The notes under the pieces are model-generated. The model was not told the DNA's origin. It saw only the letters and a list, made by a program, of their open reading frames with translations, and made no database searches. Positions 9,910 to 20,464 of a DNA stretch of 27,670 nucleotides are shown here, piece after piece. This stretch comes from Chara braunii. Its lineage: Eukaryota; Streptophyta; Charophyceae; Charales; Characeae. A program made the translations under genes and the position numbers. The stretch spans positions 3,018,932 to 3,046,601 of the forward strand of contig BFEA01000108.1 in the NCBI GenBank assembly GCA_003427395.1. The letters run 5' to 3'. Every line of letters starts with the position of its first letter. The stretch's first letter is position 1.

Positions 9910-10396
9910 CTATTGGTATCGCAAGATGGTGCCCCATGGATCAAACCAATTGCTGAACTCATATCCGAACTCTTTTATCCATTTATCCTTCTTCTCACCC
10001 GGTTGCTCCCCTCTCCCCCGTTCTTCCCTAGTAGGCATTGTCACTTCATCATCCTCCTCATCGCTGGTGAGGTCGATGAACTCAACTGGCTCATTCTCTC
10101 TCGGTCGTTGCCCCTCCTCTAGATTCCCCTCTTCCAGCCTTCGCTTTTTTTTCCGGGTTCCCCTCTTCCTTGCTACTAAGGTCACTGTCTGATGGCAATT
10201 CTATTGGTTCCCCTTCCTTTGGCGGCGATGGTCCCCTGGTTCCTTGCTTCCTGCCTCCCCTGTTCACAACTAGGTTGTGATCGAACCCGACATACAGCTT
10301 CCTTTTCCTGGAGCTTGACTCTCCGGCTTGTTTTGAGGACTGTCCCTCTTCCGGCCTGTTAATTGCATTGATGTCGTTCTCATTTTCAAACTCCAT
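9910..10396 (-). pseudogene. charged accessory ORF downstream of integrase, with SIM-like motifs; frameshifted
   Basis: From ATG 10394-10396 a small, highly charged protein runs to an A8 run (10145-10152 on the plus strand). A one-base shift there moves the frame, and the second half ends at TAG 9910-9912. The total is about 160 residues. Features include a basic SSRKRKL patch, EPIELPSDSD in the first half, a second basic cluster KKKRR at the shift, and EFIDLTSDEEDDEV. The last is close to the classical SUMO-interacting motif (hydrophobic core, DLT, then acidic residues). The C-terminus is aromatic (EFSNWFDPWG). No membrane segment is visible, so it does not look like an envelope protein. Its role is unknown; binding to SUMOylated nuclear proteins is a hypothesis from the motif alone. 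Confidence 0.5.
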
Positions 10397-10569
10397 TTTG
10401 TTGTTTTTCTGCTGCTGGCTTCTTTCTTGCCTGACCCTGTTCATGGATAACAGTCTCATGCCCCTCATGCACACACACTCCGTCACATTCCCTCTCGCAG
10501 CTTTGGGAGTTCCCCCGAAACTCTTGCTTGCCCCCACATAGTTGGTAGCCCCATTATCCCTTAGAACCC

Positions 10570-10780
10570 TCGACATGTTGTCCCAACACATAGGTGCCCC
10601 ATGTAGGCAGTCCACAACATCCCCCCCCCCTACCCAAAAAACTATGGTACATTGTCCCAACCCATAAGTACCTTGCGTAGACAGTCCCCAGCGTTACCCC
10701 ACAAAAACTATAATACACTGTCTCGTGCTCCCAGGCCCAGTCACAGTCAGCCCAGGCAGTCTCCCCATGTTCCATAAAAG
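10570..10780. repeat. degenerate repeat of about 66-74 bp, 3 copies
   Basis: The word TGTCCCAAC/TGTCTCGTG occurs with anchors at 10581, 10655 and 10721. The first two copies share CCATAGGTGCC-like and GGCAGTCC/AGACAGTCC blocks and end in ACCCA-AAAAACTAT. A run of about 10 Cs lies near 10621-10630. The repeat fills the gap between integrase and the accessory ORF. Confidence 0.6.
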
Positions 10781-10910
10781 TCAAGACACACAAACGAACA
10801 ATCCCCGTGGTCAGGATCACTCCCACAGGGAGGCGGTCCAGAACTTATAGCCAGCTGCTTGCCTTTGAGGCTGTCAGTTCCCCAGTTTCCGTGTCCTGGG
10901 CCTCTTGTAA

Positions 10911-12361
10911 TCACTGTTCCACCGGGTCCCTGCTAAAAAATCTGACCAATCTCTGTCCCGGAAATGACCCTCTTATGCTAGTGTCATCGAGATCCTCAAG
11001 TTCAAACGTATTCTGTCCCACCCGCTTAGCGATCCTGTAGGTCCCTTTGAATCTTTTTCCCAGCTGCCCGGACCATGTGCTTTCAAGAGTCGAGTTCCTA
11101 ATTAGCACATTTCCCCCCACTTGGAGTGGCTCCTTCCGAATGTTCTTAACCTGGTCCCATCTTGCTTTATCCCTCATTCGGCTGTTCGTCACCCGATTGA
11201 CTACTTCCTCGAGTGCCTCCTCATTCCTGACGACCTGCTGACAACGTGCGGTGGTTAACTCTTCCGTGCTCAAGTGTGGATCGTCATCTAGCCTGTTCCA
11301 GGTAGGGACCAAAACTTGTATCAAAAAATCGATTTCCCTTCCATACCAGAGTTCTGCCGGAATACATCCCGTTGTTCTTTTTGGAGTCATGTTCTCGGCA
11401 AAGACTGCCTGTTTGAGAAACTGTGGCCAATTTCTCAAATTATCTGCTGCCAACTTTGCGATTGTATTCTTCAAAGTCCGGTGACCCCTTTCTACTGGTG
11501 CATTTACCTCAGGATGGTAGGGCTCAGTAATCTTGATCGGTACACACAGTGTCTTAAGCCTGTTCAACACTTCCTGGTTAACGAATTTTGTCTCATTGTC
11601 TGCTATAAACCTGCGCACAAAGGGGTGCCTTACGTAGAAATCTTCCACCCAGTCGGCCACCGCTTTCCCCGTCTTCTTCTTGAGGGCTATGGCTTCCACA
11701 TAGCCACTAAGATTATCCCTTGCATCCAAGATGTATCTAAACCCATCCGTTGATACGGGCATAACGGCAAGGTCGAGGTGAACAAGGTTTCCGGGTCCCG
11801 GTACCCGGGTGGGTCTAAGGGGCTCGTAAACTCGTACGACACTTCTTTCTTGACATATCAGACATGTTTGACAATACGTTGCGACCATGCCTGCCATCCG
11901 TGGCCAAAAGTACAGGGGCACGATCTTTGCAAGTGTCCCCTTGGACGACCGGTGACCTCCAGCTAGCCCGTCATGCATTGCCTGGATTATGTCCAGCTGC
12001 CTAGACCTCCCACAAACAACACGCCTAGGTGTCATCCCTTCCTCTTTCTTGAACAGGTGGCCATTTTTTAGGACATACTTTTCGACTTCCTCCCTTGCCT
12101 TGGGACTGACTTCCGTAGGTTGTTTGTTCCCTACAAGTAGCAGACCGATTTCTTTGAAAATGCCCTCGTACATCTGTATGAGGAAGAACTCTTGTTCCTT
12201 CTAATCCGTACCCTGCTCCTCCCGAGTGAGGTTGACTAGATACTGACACTCCTTCTGTGCCCAGGCTTCGGCCAACGTTATCACGGCGTCCCGTCCCCCC
12301 TCCACGGTCATTGCCATCAGTTCCTCTCTGGCCCATACATCTGCTCCCCACGAGTTTTTTT
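10911..12361 (-). pseudogene. integrase region of the gypsy-type pol
   Basis: The clean frame 10911-12173 encodes 420 residues. Numbered from its first Met, it has an HHCC zinc-binding domain (H67, H74, C101, C104) and a catalytic D134-D192-E228 triad with 57 and 35 residues between, exactly the retroviral-type spacing. The usual conserved E context appears as PVERGHR. The C-terminal region ends near RLVRFFSRD and lacks a recognisable chromodomain. Upstream, the same frame continues through TAG 12201-12203 to an A7 run (12355-12361), where a one-base loss separates it from the RNase H frame. Integrase would insert the cDNA into host DNA. The core motifs look intact, but the copy cannot be expressed as one polyprotein. 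Confidence 0.9.
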
Positions 12362-14253
12362 CCTCTTTAAGCCTAACGTGGTGGTTGGTCTTTCCCTGAG
12401 TTCTGCAACTACTGCAGGTGCGCCCTTTTCCAAGATTGCCGGACCTGCCATCTCATTATCCACGACAAGGGTCCCTCCTTCGTACTCCAGGAAGGCATCA
12501 ATTGGTTCTGCGTCCTCTACTCCTTCTGGCGTGATACAAACCCTGCTCAGCCCATCTGCCCTATTTCGAAGCCCTGCAATTCGCTCGACCTTATAGTCGA
12601 ATTGTCATATGAAGTCTATCCATCTGCCAACAGTCGGGTCTATGGGCTTGAGGTTCTTCAGGGCTCCGACAACGTTGGTGGGATCGATCCTTAGGATAAA
12701 TCGCCTCCCGAACAGGTATGCCTGGAAGGTCTTAAGACAATGCAAGATTGCTAAGACCTCCTTCTTGAACTGCGAATACCGTCGTTCTGCTGAATTCGGG
12801 GTCCTACTTTCAAATCTGATTGGTCTTTCTTTGCCCCCCTCGCTTTTCTGTATCAATACTCCTCCCACTGCCAATGGTCCCCCGTCTGTTTCTAAGATGA
12901 AGGGTCGTCCTACCTCGTCATTAAAACAGGGTGCTGCTAACGTGACCTGATCGGATGATAGGATGTCTTTCAGGGTCTGGGATGCCTCTTCCCTATCCTC
13001 GGTCCAATGCATAGTGCCACCTTCCCTAATCATCGCGCGGATGGGTTCTGTTATCTTTGCGAAACCTTTGATGAAGATCCTCTAGAACCCAACCACCCCT
13101 AGGAAGGCTCGTACTTCCGTCGTGGTACGCAGGGGTGTCGGCCACTGAGAGATCCCATAGGCTCCACAACGAAATCCCAGTATGGTTACTTCCGGGACGG
13201 CCAGGATGCTCTTGGGTCTGCTTGCAGTAATGTTGTAGACTAGGAATCGCTGGAGTAAATCCTTAACATCCTGCAAGTGGTCCCAGACGAACTTCCACAC
13301 TCCCGGTTGCACTTCCGTCTCATCTTTGTATCTTGCGCCTTTCACGGGATTATCATCTATGTAAGGTTCACACTTTTCCGAAAACATATCCCCTACGACG
13401 GCGAGTATCCTCCTCTGAGCTTCTGCTACCGCATTTGTGAAGCCCATAGGGGTCACTTGCATCTGCAGCTGTCCTACCGGGGTGTGCATTGCGGTATACG
13501 GTCTATCCCTCTCGTCGAGCGGCAACTGATCATATCCTGAGTACAAGTCTACCAAGGAGTAAATACTCCGCCCCGCATGAGATTCTGCCAACAAGTCGGC
13601 CTGTGGAAGTGAGCATGCGTCCCTGATTGTTACCGCATTGAGCTTCTGCAGGTCCTGGATCCATCTGAGCGTCTTATTGGGCTTCCTGGACACGAACCAT
13701 TTGTTCGCGTAGGGAGATGCGGTGGGTTCAGCCACGAAAGAATCTATTTTGGCTCTAAGCAGGTCGGTGACCTCTGCTGCTATCCCAAACTCGTAGGCGG
13801 GCCCTTTATCATTCCAACACTCGTGCTGTACGGTGTGGATCCTGACAGGGGAAACTAGCTTTGCGTCCAATCGCCCTTTCTGATGATCGTTGAAAGCGAA
13901 AGCTAAAAGAAACTTTTGGCTTGCCTTTCTTATCAATTGAGTTTCTTTCGTTGTTCGAAACCTTTCCACTCCTATTTTCATGGTGTCTGCTACCTCATCT
14001 GGTATGCGATGCCCTTCCGTTAGCTCGCCTCTCCCTTATTACCCGCAAGATTTCCTCCTCATTTTCCATGGCCTCTTCCTTTGACATTTCTACTAGGATC
14101 GAGACCGGCTTGGTCTTCTTGCCTACGGGTTTATACTTTCGCACATACCTTCGGGGATCGTTCTCCTGAAAAATGAACGGTCGGGATTGACCTTGCTACC
14201 TCCAAGACGCGTGGCTGGATGCTGACCAACTTCCCATTCAGACAGTAGCCCTT
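12362..14253 (-). pseudogene. reverse transcriptase and RNase H of the gypsy-type pol
   Basis: The RT frame 13082-13981 shows SLVDLYSGY (first catalytic Asp), TPMGFTNA and the YIDD box (residues 207-210 from Met 13981). Family members usually have about a dozen more residues between the thumb glycine and WPTP; here GAYG runs straight into ISQWPTPL, suggesting a small in-frame deletion. TAG at 13082-13084 replaces an aromatic residue before RIFIKGF. RNase H follows in the same frame (12605-13033) with ETDGG, the KEVLAI glutamate and the RIDPTN aspartate. TGA at 12605-12607 sits where the family has Trp before QFDY. The linker upstream of RT is broken by one-base insertions near 14168 and 14030. 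RT/RNase H copies the element RNA into DNA. Confidence 0.9.
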
Positions 14254-15636
14254 TCAAACCCCATCCTCAAATCTGGCAAGCGCTGCAAGGTTCACCCCCA
14301 CTTTGTGGTACCTGATGGCCTTAACGAGTTGTAATAAATCTGGGATTTCAAGCACTACCTCCGACGTTTCGTTCCGGGCTTCCTTTGGTTTGGGCAGGCT
14401 GGCCCCAAGTTCGACTTCCGGCTCTTTTTCTGCCACCATAACTTCCAGTGACTCGTCCTCTGGCCTCCTCGTCTTTACGGGCTAGCCCATCTTGATCCAC
14501 TCCTTTTTGCTAAAAGCCTCCTCAATCATAATTTCTACCCTTTCCCTCATTCCTTCCATTCGTGTGAATGCCCCCTTTCGTGCACTTTCTTCGAATGTTG
14601 GCGACCAGGTTGCCAATTTGCCCTTCGGAGGGTCCCCTCCAGTTCCGAGGAGTCGGAGGAGTTCTCCGCGACCAGTCACCGGATCCTCTATGTCTACCAT
14701 GTATGTGTTGTCGTGCAGATGCATTCCTATCATTTCCACATTGGCGCACTATGGTCTCCCGAGGATTACGTCGTGATCCATCTCTTCCATCACGGTCATC
14801 CGCTGAAAGGACCAAATGGATTCCTGGATTTCCGCCCTGACTGAACATTTGGTGACATACCCTGTGAAAGGAATTTCACCACCTGCTCCCCAGATACTCC
14901 CTGCTACTTCCTTGTTTACCATGCACCCCGTGACCGTTGCGAAATCCCATCGTATAAGGGTGATTTCTGCTCCGCCGTCCACTAACGCCTCAGTGTGGTG
15001 AGTTCCGATTTGAACTTTAAGTTTCTCAACTGGTAATGCATGGAAGCTAAGCTTTGTCCGGGGTGGCGCCCTCATGACTTCACCACCTTCACGATCCGGT
15101 AGGCTTAGGCGGATGTCCGCAAAGGCTTTCTCCAACTCTCCCAGACCCCCTGGAATGGTTTGGACGTTGGAGACTCCTTGCGGCGCCTCGGCCTCCTCCA
15201 TGTCCTCCTCTTGCAGTTCCGGGGTCTCCTCTACCTCTACGCGCTTACGCGTTAGCAGCTGCCTGAGTCCTTTAAGCAGCCTTGGGCTGGCTTGCAGCAT
15301 GGTCTGAAAAGACACCGATACTATGGTACCAAGTAGCTTACTCAAGGTGCCATCGATTTCTGGCGAAGTCAGGGTCGAAATTTGATACCTGAATTTTTTT
15401 TTTGCAGCCGTAGCCTTGTGTACCGGTTCGTCCTCCCTTGGCTTCCCATAGACCTTCTCTTGTTCCGCGGCTTCGGTCTCTTGCTTGCCCGTGCTAGTCC
15501 CTGCGAGTTCCTCCATTACTGTGTCTTGAATAAGTTTCTTTTCTGCGCCGGCCCGACAAGTGGTGATGTTTACCCTATCCTGGTCATTGCCTTCTAAGAT
15601 AAAATTGGCCTGTGGTCCCCGTCCCCTTGGCTGGTC
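14254..15636 (-). pseudogene. aspartic protease region and linker
   Basis: This follows gag in the same reading frame. After a long acidic spacer (EEDMEEAEAP) the protease core shows ALVDGGAEITLI, with DGG where retropepsins usually have DTG or DSG, and closes with HDVILGRP. The fold would act as a dimer to cut Gag-Pol. In-frame stops lie at TAG 14749-14751 (just after LGRP), TAG 14482-14484 and TGA 14254-14256. The clean piece 14749-15516 is 255 residues. The part downstream of the protease (14254-14748) is a linker of unknown function leading into RT. Confidence 0.8.
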
Positions 15637-17382
15637 TCAAACAATCTCGGCTATCGGCTCTGCTTCTACGACAACTATCTCTAAGTTATTCAGGAGGATG
15701 ACGGTTCGCCGCATCCCTCCTGGCGAGTTCCAGTTGACGCGCTCTCCCCTGGGTCCGAGGATCTCGCCTTTGAGGGACCTACTACACCTCTGCCGCTCAA
15801 TGTCGTGATTGAGTCTCGGACAGGCCCGTATGAAATGCCCGATCATGGTGCAATACTTGCATTGTTCGTTGGCCGGGTACCTTCTGCCAAACCCCCGGTT
15901 TGCTATGGCTGCCGGAACCACGGCCTCTTGGGGCGGGAGGGTGCGTCTGGACACTTGCGCCTGCATTACTAACAGCACATTTTCCATTATGTCCATCTTG
16001 CTATCAACCCCGTGCACCCGTCCATGCAGGCTCTCTATCCCCTTCTTGACCTTATCCCCCGTCTTCCCGGTCAGATCTATGACCTCCCCTTCCTTAAGTA
16101 GGGCTAGCGTCTCAGTAACCACTGTCTTTTCCGCAAGGTCTGTTACGGTGCTGAAATCCACATCTCTCGTGTATTCGAACTTACTGGTCTGCTGGTATGC
16201 TGACAAAATTTTATCCTTGTCAAACTCGGAGAACTGCCTGAGGAAGTATTTACTCATTATGCGGTCCGTTACCCCGGGAATTCGCAGAGCCACTAACGTG
16301 AACGCCCTCAGGAAATCATTGTAGGTCGCATAGTTTTTCCTCTGGACTGCGGCTAATTCTGCCTCTGTTGCCATTTTTTCTGCCTTCACGTATTTCCTCA
16401 TCATCTCATTCCTGGTCTCTTTCCAGGATCCACAGGAGGCGACGATGGCCATAATGCCCCTTCCCAAACTTAGCGATACGTGCTGTCCTAGGTGCTCCAT
16501 CTTTTCCTCTTCCGTCTATTTCAGTAAGGCTGATAGGTTCTCATAGTCTATTAGAAACTGCGTAATGTTGGCCCCATCGAACGTGAGTTTCTTTTTTGCA
16601 TCTGCGAGATACCCCTGGTTCTTGTTCAGCGTCCTGTTGAGGGTGGCGAGTACTTTCTTGAAACCGTCTTCGGAGCCACCCGCTTCCCCGGCTGCACTGG
16701 CTCCTTCCCCTTCCTTGCTTTCCCTCTGCTTCTCCCTGGTTTTCGGTGTTCCTTCTGGGTCGAACCATCCTAGCACTCTCTCCCTAAGGCTCCANAGTCC
16801 GTCACACGCCCCTGTTACTTTCGGCGTGGCGGGTAGTCTGCTAGTGCCGCTGTCAATGGCGGGTGGGGTCATAGCGTTTTCCGTTCCTTCCGCCGGGGGG
16901 TCGCTCTTGTCCTTCCCCTTCTTGCTAGGCGTTCCTTTGTGACTATCATCCTTCCCCTTATACCTAGCCTCGTCCTGATCGGCCCTGCGTCCCTCACGTG
17001 ACCCTGCGTCCTGGAGGTCCTCCTCATCCCCGACCATCATCCGCTCGATAAGTCTTGCCTTAAATTTCGTTGTCCGCTTCTCTATCTCTGCCAGTTTATG
17101 ACTGGTATCCAAGACTTTCGTCTTTTTAGGGGTGGCTCCTGATGAGTTCCGAGGACTTGTTCTCATATCATTTCCCCCTTCCCTATTTTCCTGAAGTCCC
17201 CTTTTGCTACCCCCAGTTTTCCCCGAGCTTTCTCCAATTGAGGCGTCCTTTCCGTCTTCTCGGGTCCCCTCCAGTTTGGCTGACTCTCGATCCTTGGCTG
17301 ATTCCTCGTTTCGTTCCCTATTCCCATTCGTGCCCTGATTCCCTCCGCTCTGCTGGTCATCGATCCCTTCCTCCGTCGCCAT
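15637..17382 (-). pseudogene. gag with CCHC zinc knuckle
   Basis: The likely start is ATG 17380-17382 (MATEEGIDDQQ); a longer frame to 17442 is also open. The first 250 residues are hydrophilic and charged with no fold apparent. A gag-like domain starts near LTFDGANITQFL. TAG at 16516-16518 interrupts it, and the second part (15637-16500) continues in the same frame through MRKYVKAEKM and FLRQFSEFDK to a zinc knuckle C214-x2-C217-x4-H222-x4-C227 (numbered from Met 16500). TGA 15637-15639 separates gag from protease, with both in one frame, so the parent element probably made a single Gag-Pol. The domain also contains GEVIDLTG. One N at 16795 makes a codon ambiguous. Gag would package the element RNA. 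Confidence 0.85.
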
Positions 17383-17442
17383 TTCTTTCCCTAGCCTGCA
17401 CATGGAATTTTTTTTTTTGCGAAAAGCCGACCGATTGTTCAT

Positions 17443-17834
17443 AACTGCCCTAGTCCCGTCCCTGAAATCCGCTTATTCCCATAGTTTTGCGTCTTACATT
17501 AATCAGTACGATTCTTCTGACTTTTCTCTCCCGGGGCGTCCTTCAGGTTTTCTTCTACCGGAGCCTTGCCGCCGCCGCTTTGGCATTTCATTACTGTCGC
17601 GCTTTGATTCTTAGGGCGGTACCTTAGCCAGTGGCTTTCCTATCGGGGATGGCCTTTTTGGCTTATTGGCATCCAGGTGCCCCGGAATCTTTGGAGCGGG
17701 TGGTCTTCCTAGTTCCTCCCTGCCGCATCATTGGGTCGGCCGGAACTCCAACCACTGCATCTCTTTTGCTGATGGCTGCCTACTTATCTTAGTACCCATT
17801 CTTTATTTCCCTACTTCTCCCTGACACGTTTTTC
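17443..17834. other. spacer between ORF A and gag; no gene seen
   Basis: About 390-450 bp separate the stop of ORF A from the gag start. No ORF, repeat or conserved motif is evident. On the minus strand this would hold the gag leader and possibly a promoter or splice acceptor, but none can be identified by eye. Confidence 0.5.
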
Positions 17835-18620
17835 TCATGCTGGTCTCTCAGGCCTGCCCTGCTCATCCGGTTCCTCGAACAGGTCAGCCAACCCATCAAG
17901 GTAATTTTCCCCCATTTCTATTTCCTTGATAATTATTGGCTCATATTCTTCAAACGACAGGTGGTGCAATCCGAATATCAAGATCTCGAGTAATTCGAGT
18001 AGTTCCCAGGCCTGGTTTCCCCAGAACGGCCCATGTCTGACCGACACGTCATAGAACTTGCCCGTTGTTTGCAGCCGGAAGAGGTGGATCCAAACCAGAG
18101 TCGAGTCTACCAAATCCCTTGCCCTCTTGAGACTACCGAGTACAAGGTCTACCATGAAGCGAGGTACTCGACACCTCAACCTGGTCATTGGGGCCTTAAA
18201 CTCTCGCCAACCTCCTATCTCCACCCGAGTCTTTAACCCCACATTCCTTCTTCCTCGCACTTCCTGGCCCACCCGGTTTAGTACTCTAGCAGCCATCTGG
18301 AAGATTGGCAACAACCCATGCCCTAGTGCCAACTCCATCCCTAACATGTGCCACCCGAGCTCTGGCAGGTATACGGTCCCCGTTACCCTAAGATCAGTGC
18401 ACAGATCGTCCCCCGGTCCTCTATTAATTCTCATACCATCCCTCAAACATTCCACCATCATGAACGCCTGACCTCTTCTTAGGGTCACGACTCTCCACTC
18501 GGTATCCAATCCTTGAATCATGTAGCTTGCTGGGAGCGACACCTCCCATCCATCTCCGTTTTCCGTGGGTGGCCGTGGGTGCATGGGTCGTCGCGGCATC
18601 CGGGTGCGTCTCATCGTCAT
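17835..18620 (-). CDS. ORF A: unknown protein, intact member of a four-copy tandem family
   Basis: The first ATG in frame is at 18618-18620, giving 261 residues without a break. It starts with an Arg/Pro-rich stretch, then GWEVSLPASY, a hydrophobic and aromatic middle (TGTVYLPELGWHMLGMELALG), GGWREFKAP leading into RCRVPRFMVDLVLG, then FYDVSVRHGPFWGNQAWELL, and a C-terminal EIEMGENYLDGLADLFEE. These blocks recur in the same order in ORFs B, C and D upstream. No signal peptide, membrane segment or known catalytic motif is seen. It is the last of the four before gag, on the same strand. I cannot assign a function; it is the best reference sequence for the family because it is open throughout. 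Confidence 0.65.
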   Translation of the reverse strand: MTMRRTRMPRRPMHPRPPTENGDGWEVSLPASYMIQGLDTEWRVVTLRRGQAFMMVECLRDGMRINRGPGDDLCTDLRVTGTVYLPELGWHMLGMELALGHGLLPIFQMAARVLNRVGQEVRGRRNVGLKTRVEIGGWREFKAPMTRLRCRVPRFMVDLVLGSLKRARDLVDSTLVWIHLFRLQTTGKFYDVSVRHGPFWGNQAWELLELLEILIFGLHHLSFEEYEPIIIKEIEMGENYLDGLADLFEEPDEQGRPERPA

Positions 18621-18769
18621 TTCCGACTTAGAAGTCCCCTGCACAGTTTTAAACAACACGCAAATTTACTTATTCCCCTTGGTCTTCAATTTTCTGTCCG
18701 GACAACTCCCCGATTCCTAGCCTGACACTTCTTTCCCCCTTCTATTTCTTTCCCCTCTCCTTGACCCTA

Positions 18770-19543
18770 TTACCGACCTGTCCCCTCCTCCGTCTGCTCA
18801 TATAATCGGTACAGATAATCTACGTACGCCATTCCTTGATTTATCTCCCGTCGGACAACGCCCCACAGGACCTCACTTCCCACGACCGGAACCCTCGGCC
18901 TGATACTAAACACAGCACGCAGGATGCGCAGCACCTCGTACTTCTGCTCTCCGCTGAACGGCCCCATTTCTAAGAAGACCCGGTAGTATTCTCGATGTAC
19001 CATCGCCTCTTCATATGTCAAGCTTGTGAGATCGGCTACTGCTTGTCTAACAAGTTCCAAGCCGCTCAGTTTTTCCAGCAAGAAGGGTGGCAGCCTCATT
19101 CGTACACTTTTGCTAGGCAATTAAAAACTCACAACCATGGCTACCCTAAGGTCCGCTGTTACATCGTCAACCCCTGGATCTGCGAACTCAAATCCCGTTT
19201 TCCATACTAGCTGCCATGCCCCTGCAAACATGCTCAACGGGTCTTCTCTTGATGCCAGCTGAGCTTCGAACTCCCTCCATCCGTTTTCCGACACATACAA
19301 CCACCCTTCTGCGCGCGCGTGCCCCCGTGGGTCTGGGTTCCATTCCCCATTCTCAGCCGCAAGCCACTCAACTTTCGTCACCAAATAAACCATATTTTTC
19401 GCAAGCTCGATCCTGACCCAATCCGCCACCCGGTGCCAGCCTTCACTTGCCGCCGGCAAGCTAACCTCTTCTCCACCCGGTACTTCCCTAGGCGGTTCAA
19501 CGCCCAAGGGGCGTTCCTCAAGGAACGTTCTTCTTCGCGCCAT
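18770..19543 (-). pseudogene. ORF B: second member of the tandem unknown family, one stop
   Basis: The likely start is ATG 19541-19543 (MARRRTFLEER). The frame runs about 257 codons to 18770, interrupted only by TAA 19121-19123. The two halves are in the same frame, and the stop falls where ORF A has a Lys in WREFKAP. Shared blocks are GEEVSLPAAS, EGWLYVSENGW, MRLPPFLLEKL, YRVFLEMGPFSGEQKYEVL and REINQGMAYVDYLYRLYEQ. It lies about 120 bp downstream of ORF C and 150 bp upstream of ORF A's start. No function is recognised. Similarity to A is distant (mainly motif level), so these are old duplicates. Confidence 0.6.
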
Positions 19544-19665
19544 CGCACACTCGCCTTTGTTCTCCTGGCCCGTGATCCGCACTAAACCCTGCAATGGCCA
19601 GACATCCCATTCCCTTATCTTAGCAATTTTTCCCATACTTGCCTGGCCCCAGAACTTTCTGGCGC

Positions 19666-20346
19666 TTAATCGAACCACAGTACCTCGAACAGTTTGAACA
19701 CATCATCCACATAACAAGGTGTTGCTGCTACCTCACGGCAGATTATGACCTCCCAGGTTTTCGGGGCCACCTTCTGTCGGTCATTCCTTTCAATGTCCAA
19801 AATGATAAGGACCTCCCAGGCTCTGTCGCCGTGGAAGGGTTCGTATTTCAAGGATGTCCTATAGAATTCCCCTGCCAGCCAAGTGCAATTCATATGTGTT
19901 CGCTCCATCGTGCCGGCTACCTCTGTTACATGATTAAGACCCCCAAACCAGTCTGCCACGAATTCGGGTACCCAGGTCTTGATTCGGGCGCCGGGCGGTT
20001 TAATTTTTTTCCATCCTCCCATCACGACTCTACTGCTAACCGTATCCCACCTTTTATTAGCAAGACTTTCCCCCGCCTGTTGAGCCCTTGCCTCAGCGTC
20101 CCCTAAAAGCCACATCGGGTTCTGCCCTGCAGCGAGCGTCATGCAGAACAGGTGTCAGCCCTGTTCCGAGAGAACAATCGTCCCAGCTGATTCCAGCCTT
20201 CCTTCCGCAATCTCCTCCCATCCTTCCTCTTCCCTTAATGGATTCCAGAACCGCTCTATCCAAAGGTACGATAGTTCCGGCACGTTCTCATACCCCCGCC
20301 AATCACATGGGGTCCCTTTCCATTCATTACTCGGTGGTATTGACAT
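19666..20346 (-). pseudogene. ORF C: third member of the tandem unknown family, one stop
   Basis: From ATG 20344-20346 the frame runs 226 codons to 19666, with one TGA at 20155-20157. That stop falls in EQG-stop-HLFCM, exactly where ORF A has ELGWHMLGM, so a Trp codon was lost. Other shared blocks are VEMSIPPSN, GGWKKIKPP, TWVPEFVADWFGG, EFYRTSLKYEPFHGDRAWEVL and REVAATPCYVDDVFKLFE. The N-terminus may originally have started further upstream, because the frame stays open back to a TGA near 20375 and a one-base shift there would join another ATG. Function unknown. Confidence 0.6.
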
Positions 20347-20464
20347 CTCTACTCCCCTTCCAGTTCGTCTTGGTTCTCATGTGCAGTCCCACAATTCGAG
20401 TTCTCGAGCCATCGTTCCCTACCTGCACATAGCTGACAACCCGTTTTCCCCAGGTAAGCCCCCC

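Noticed and set aside
9914-9930. TGGTATCGCAAG as a plus-strand primer-binding site
   Set aside because: It lies on the strand opposite to all element genes, inside the end of the accessory ORF, and matches the Met site only in its first seven bases.
9910-10396. Envelope-like gene downstream of pol
   Set aside because: The position fits, but the protein is short and highly charged and has no signal peptide or transmembrane segment.
11316-11753. 145-residue plus-strand ORF
   Set aside because: It is a shadow of the integrase frame on the opposite strand.
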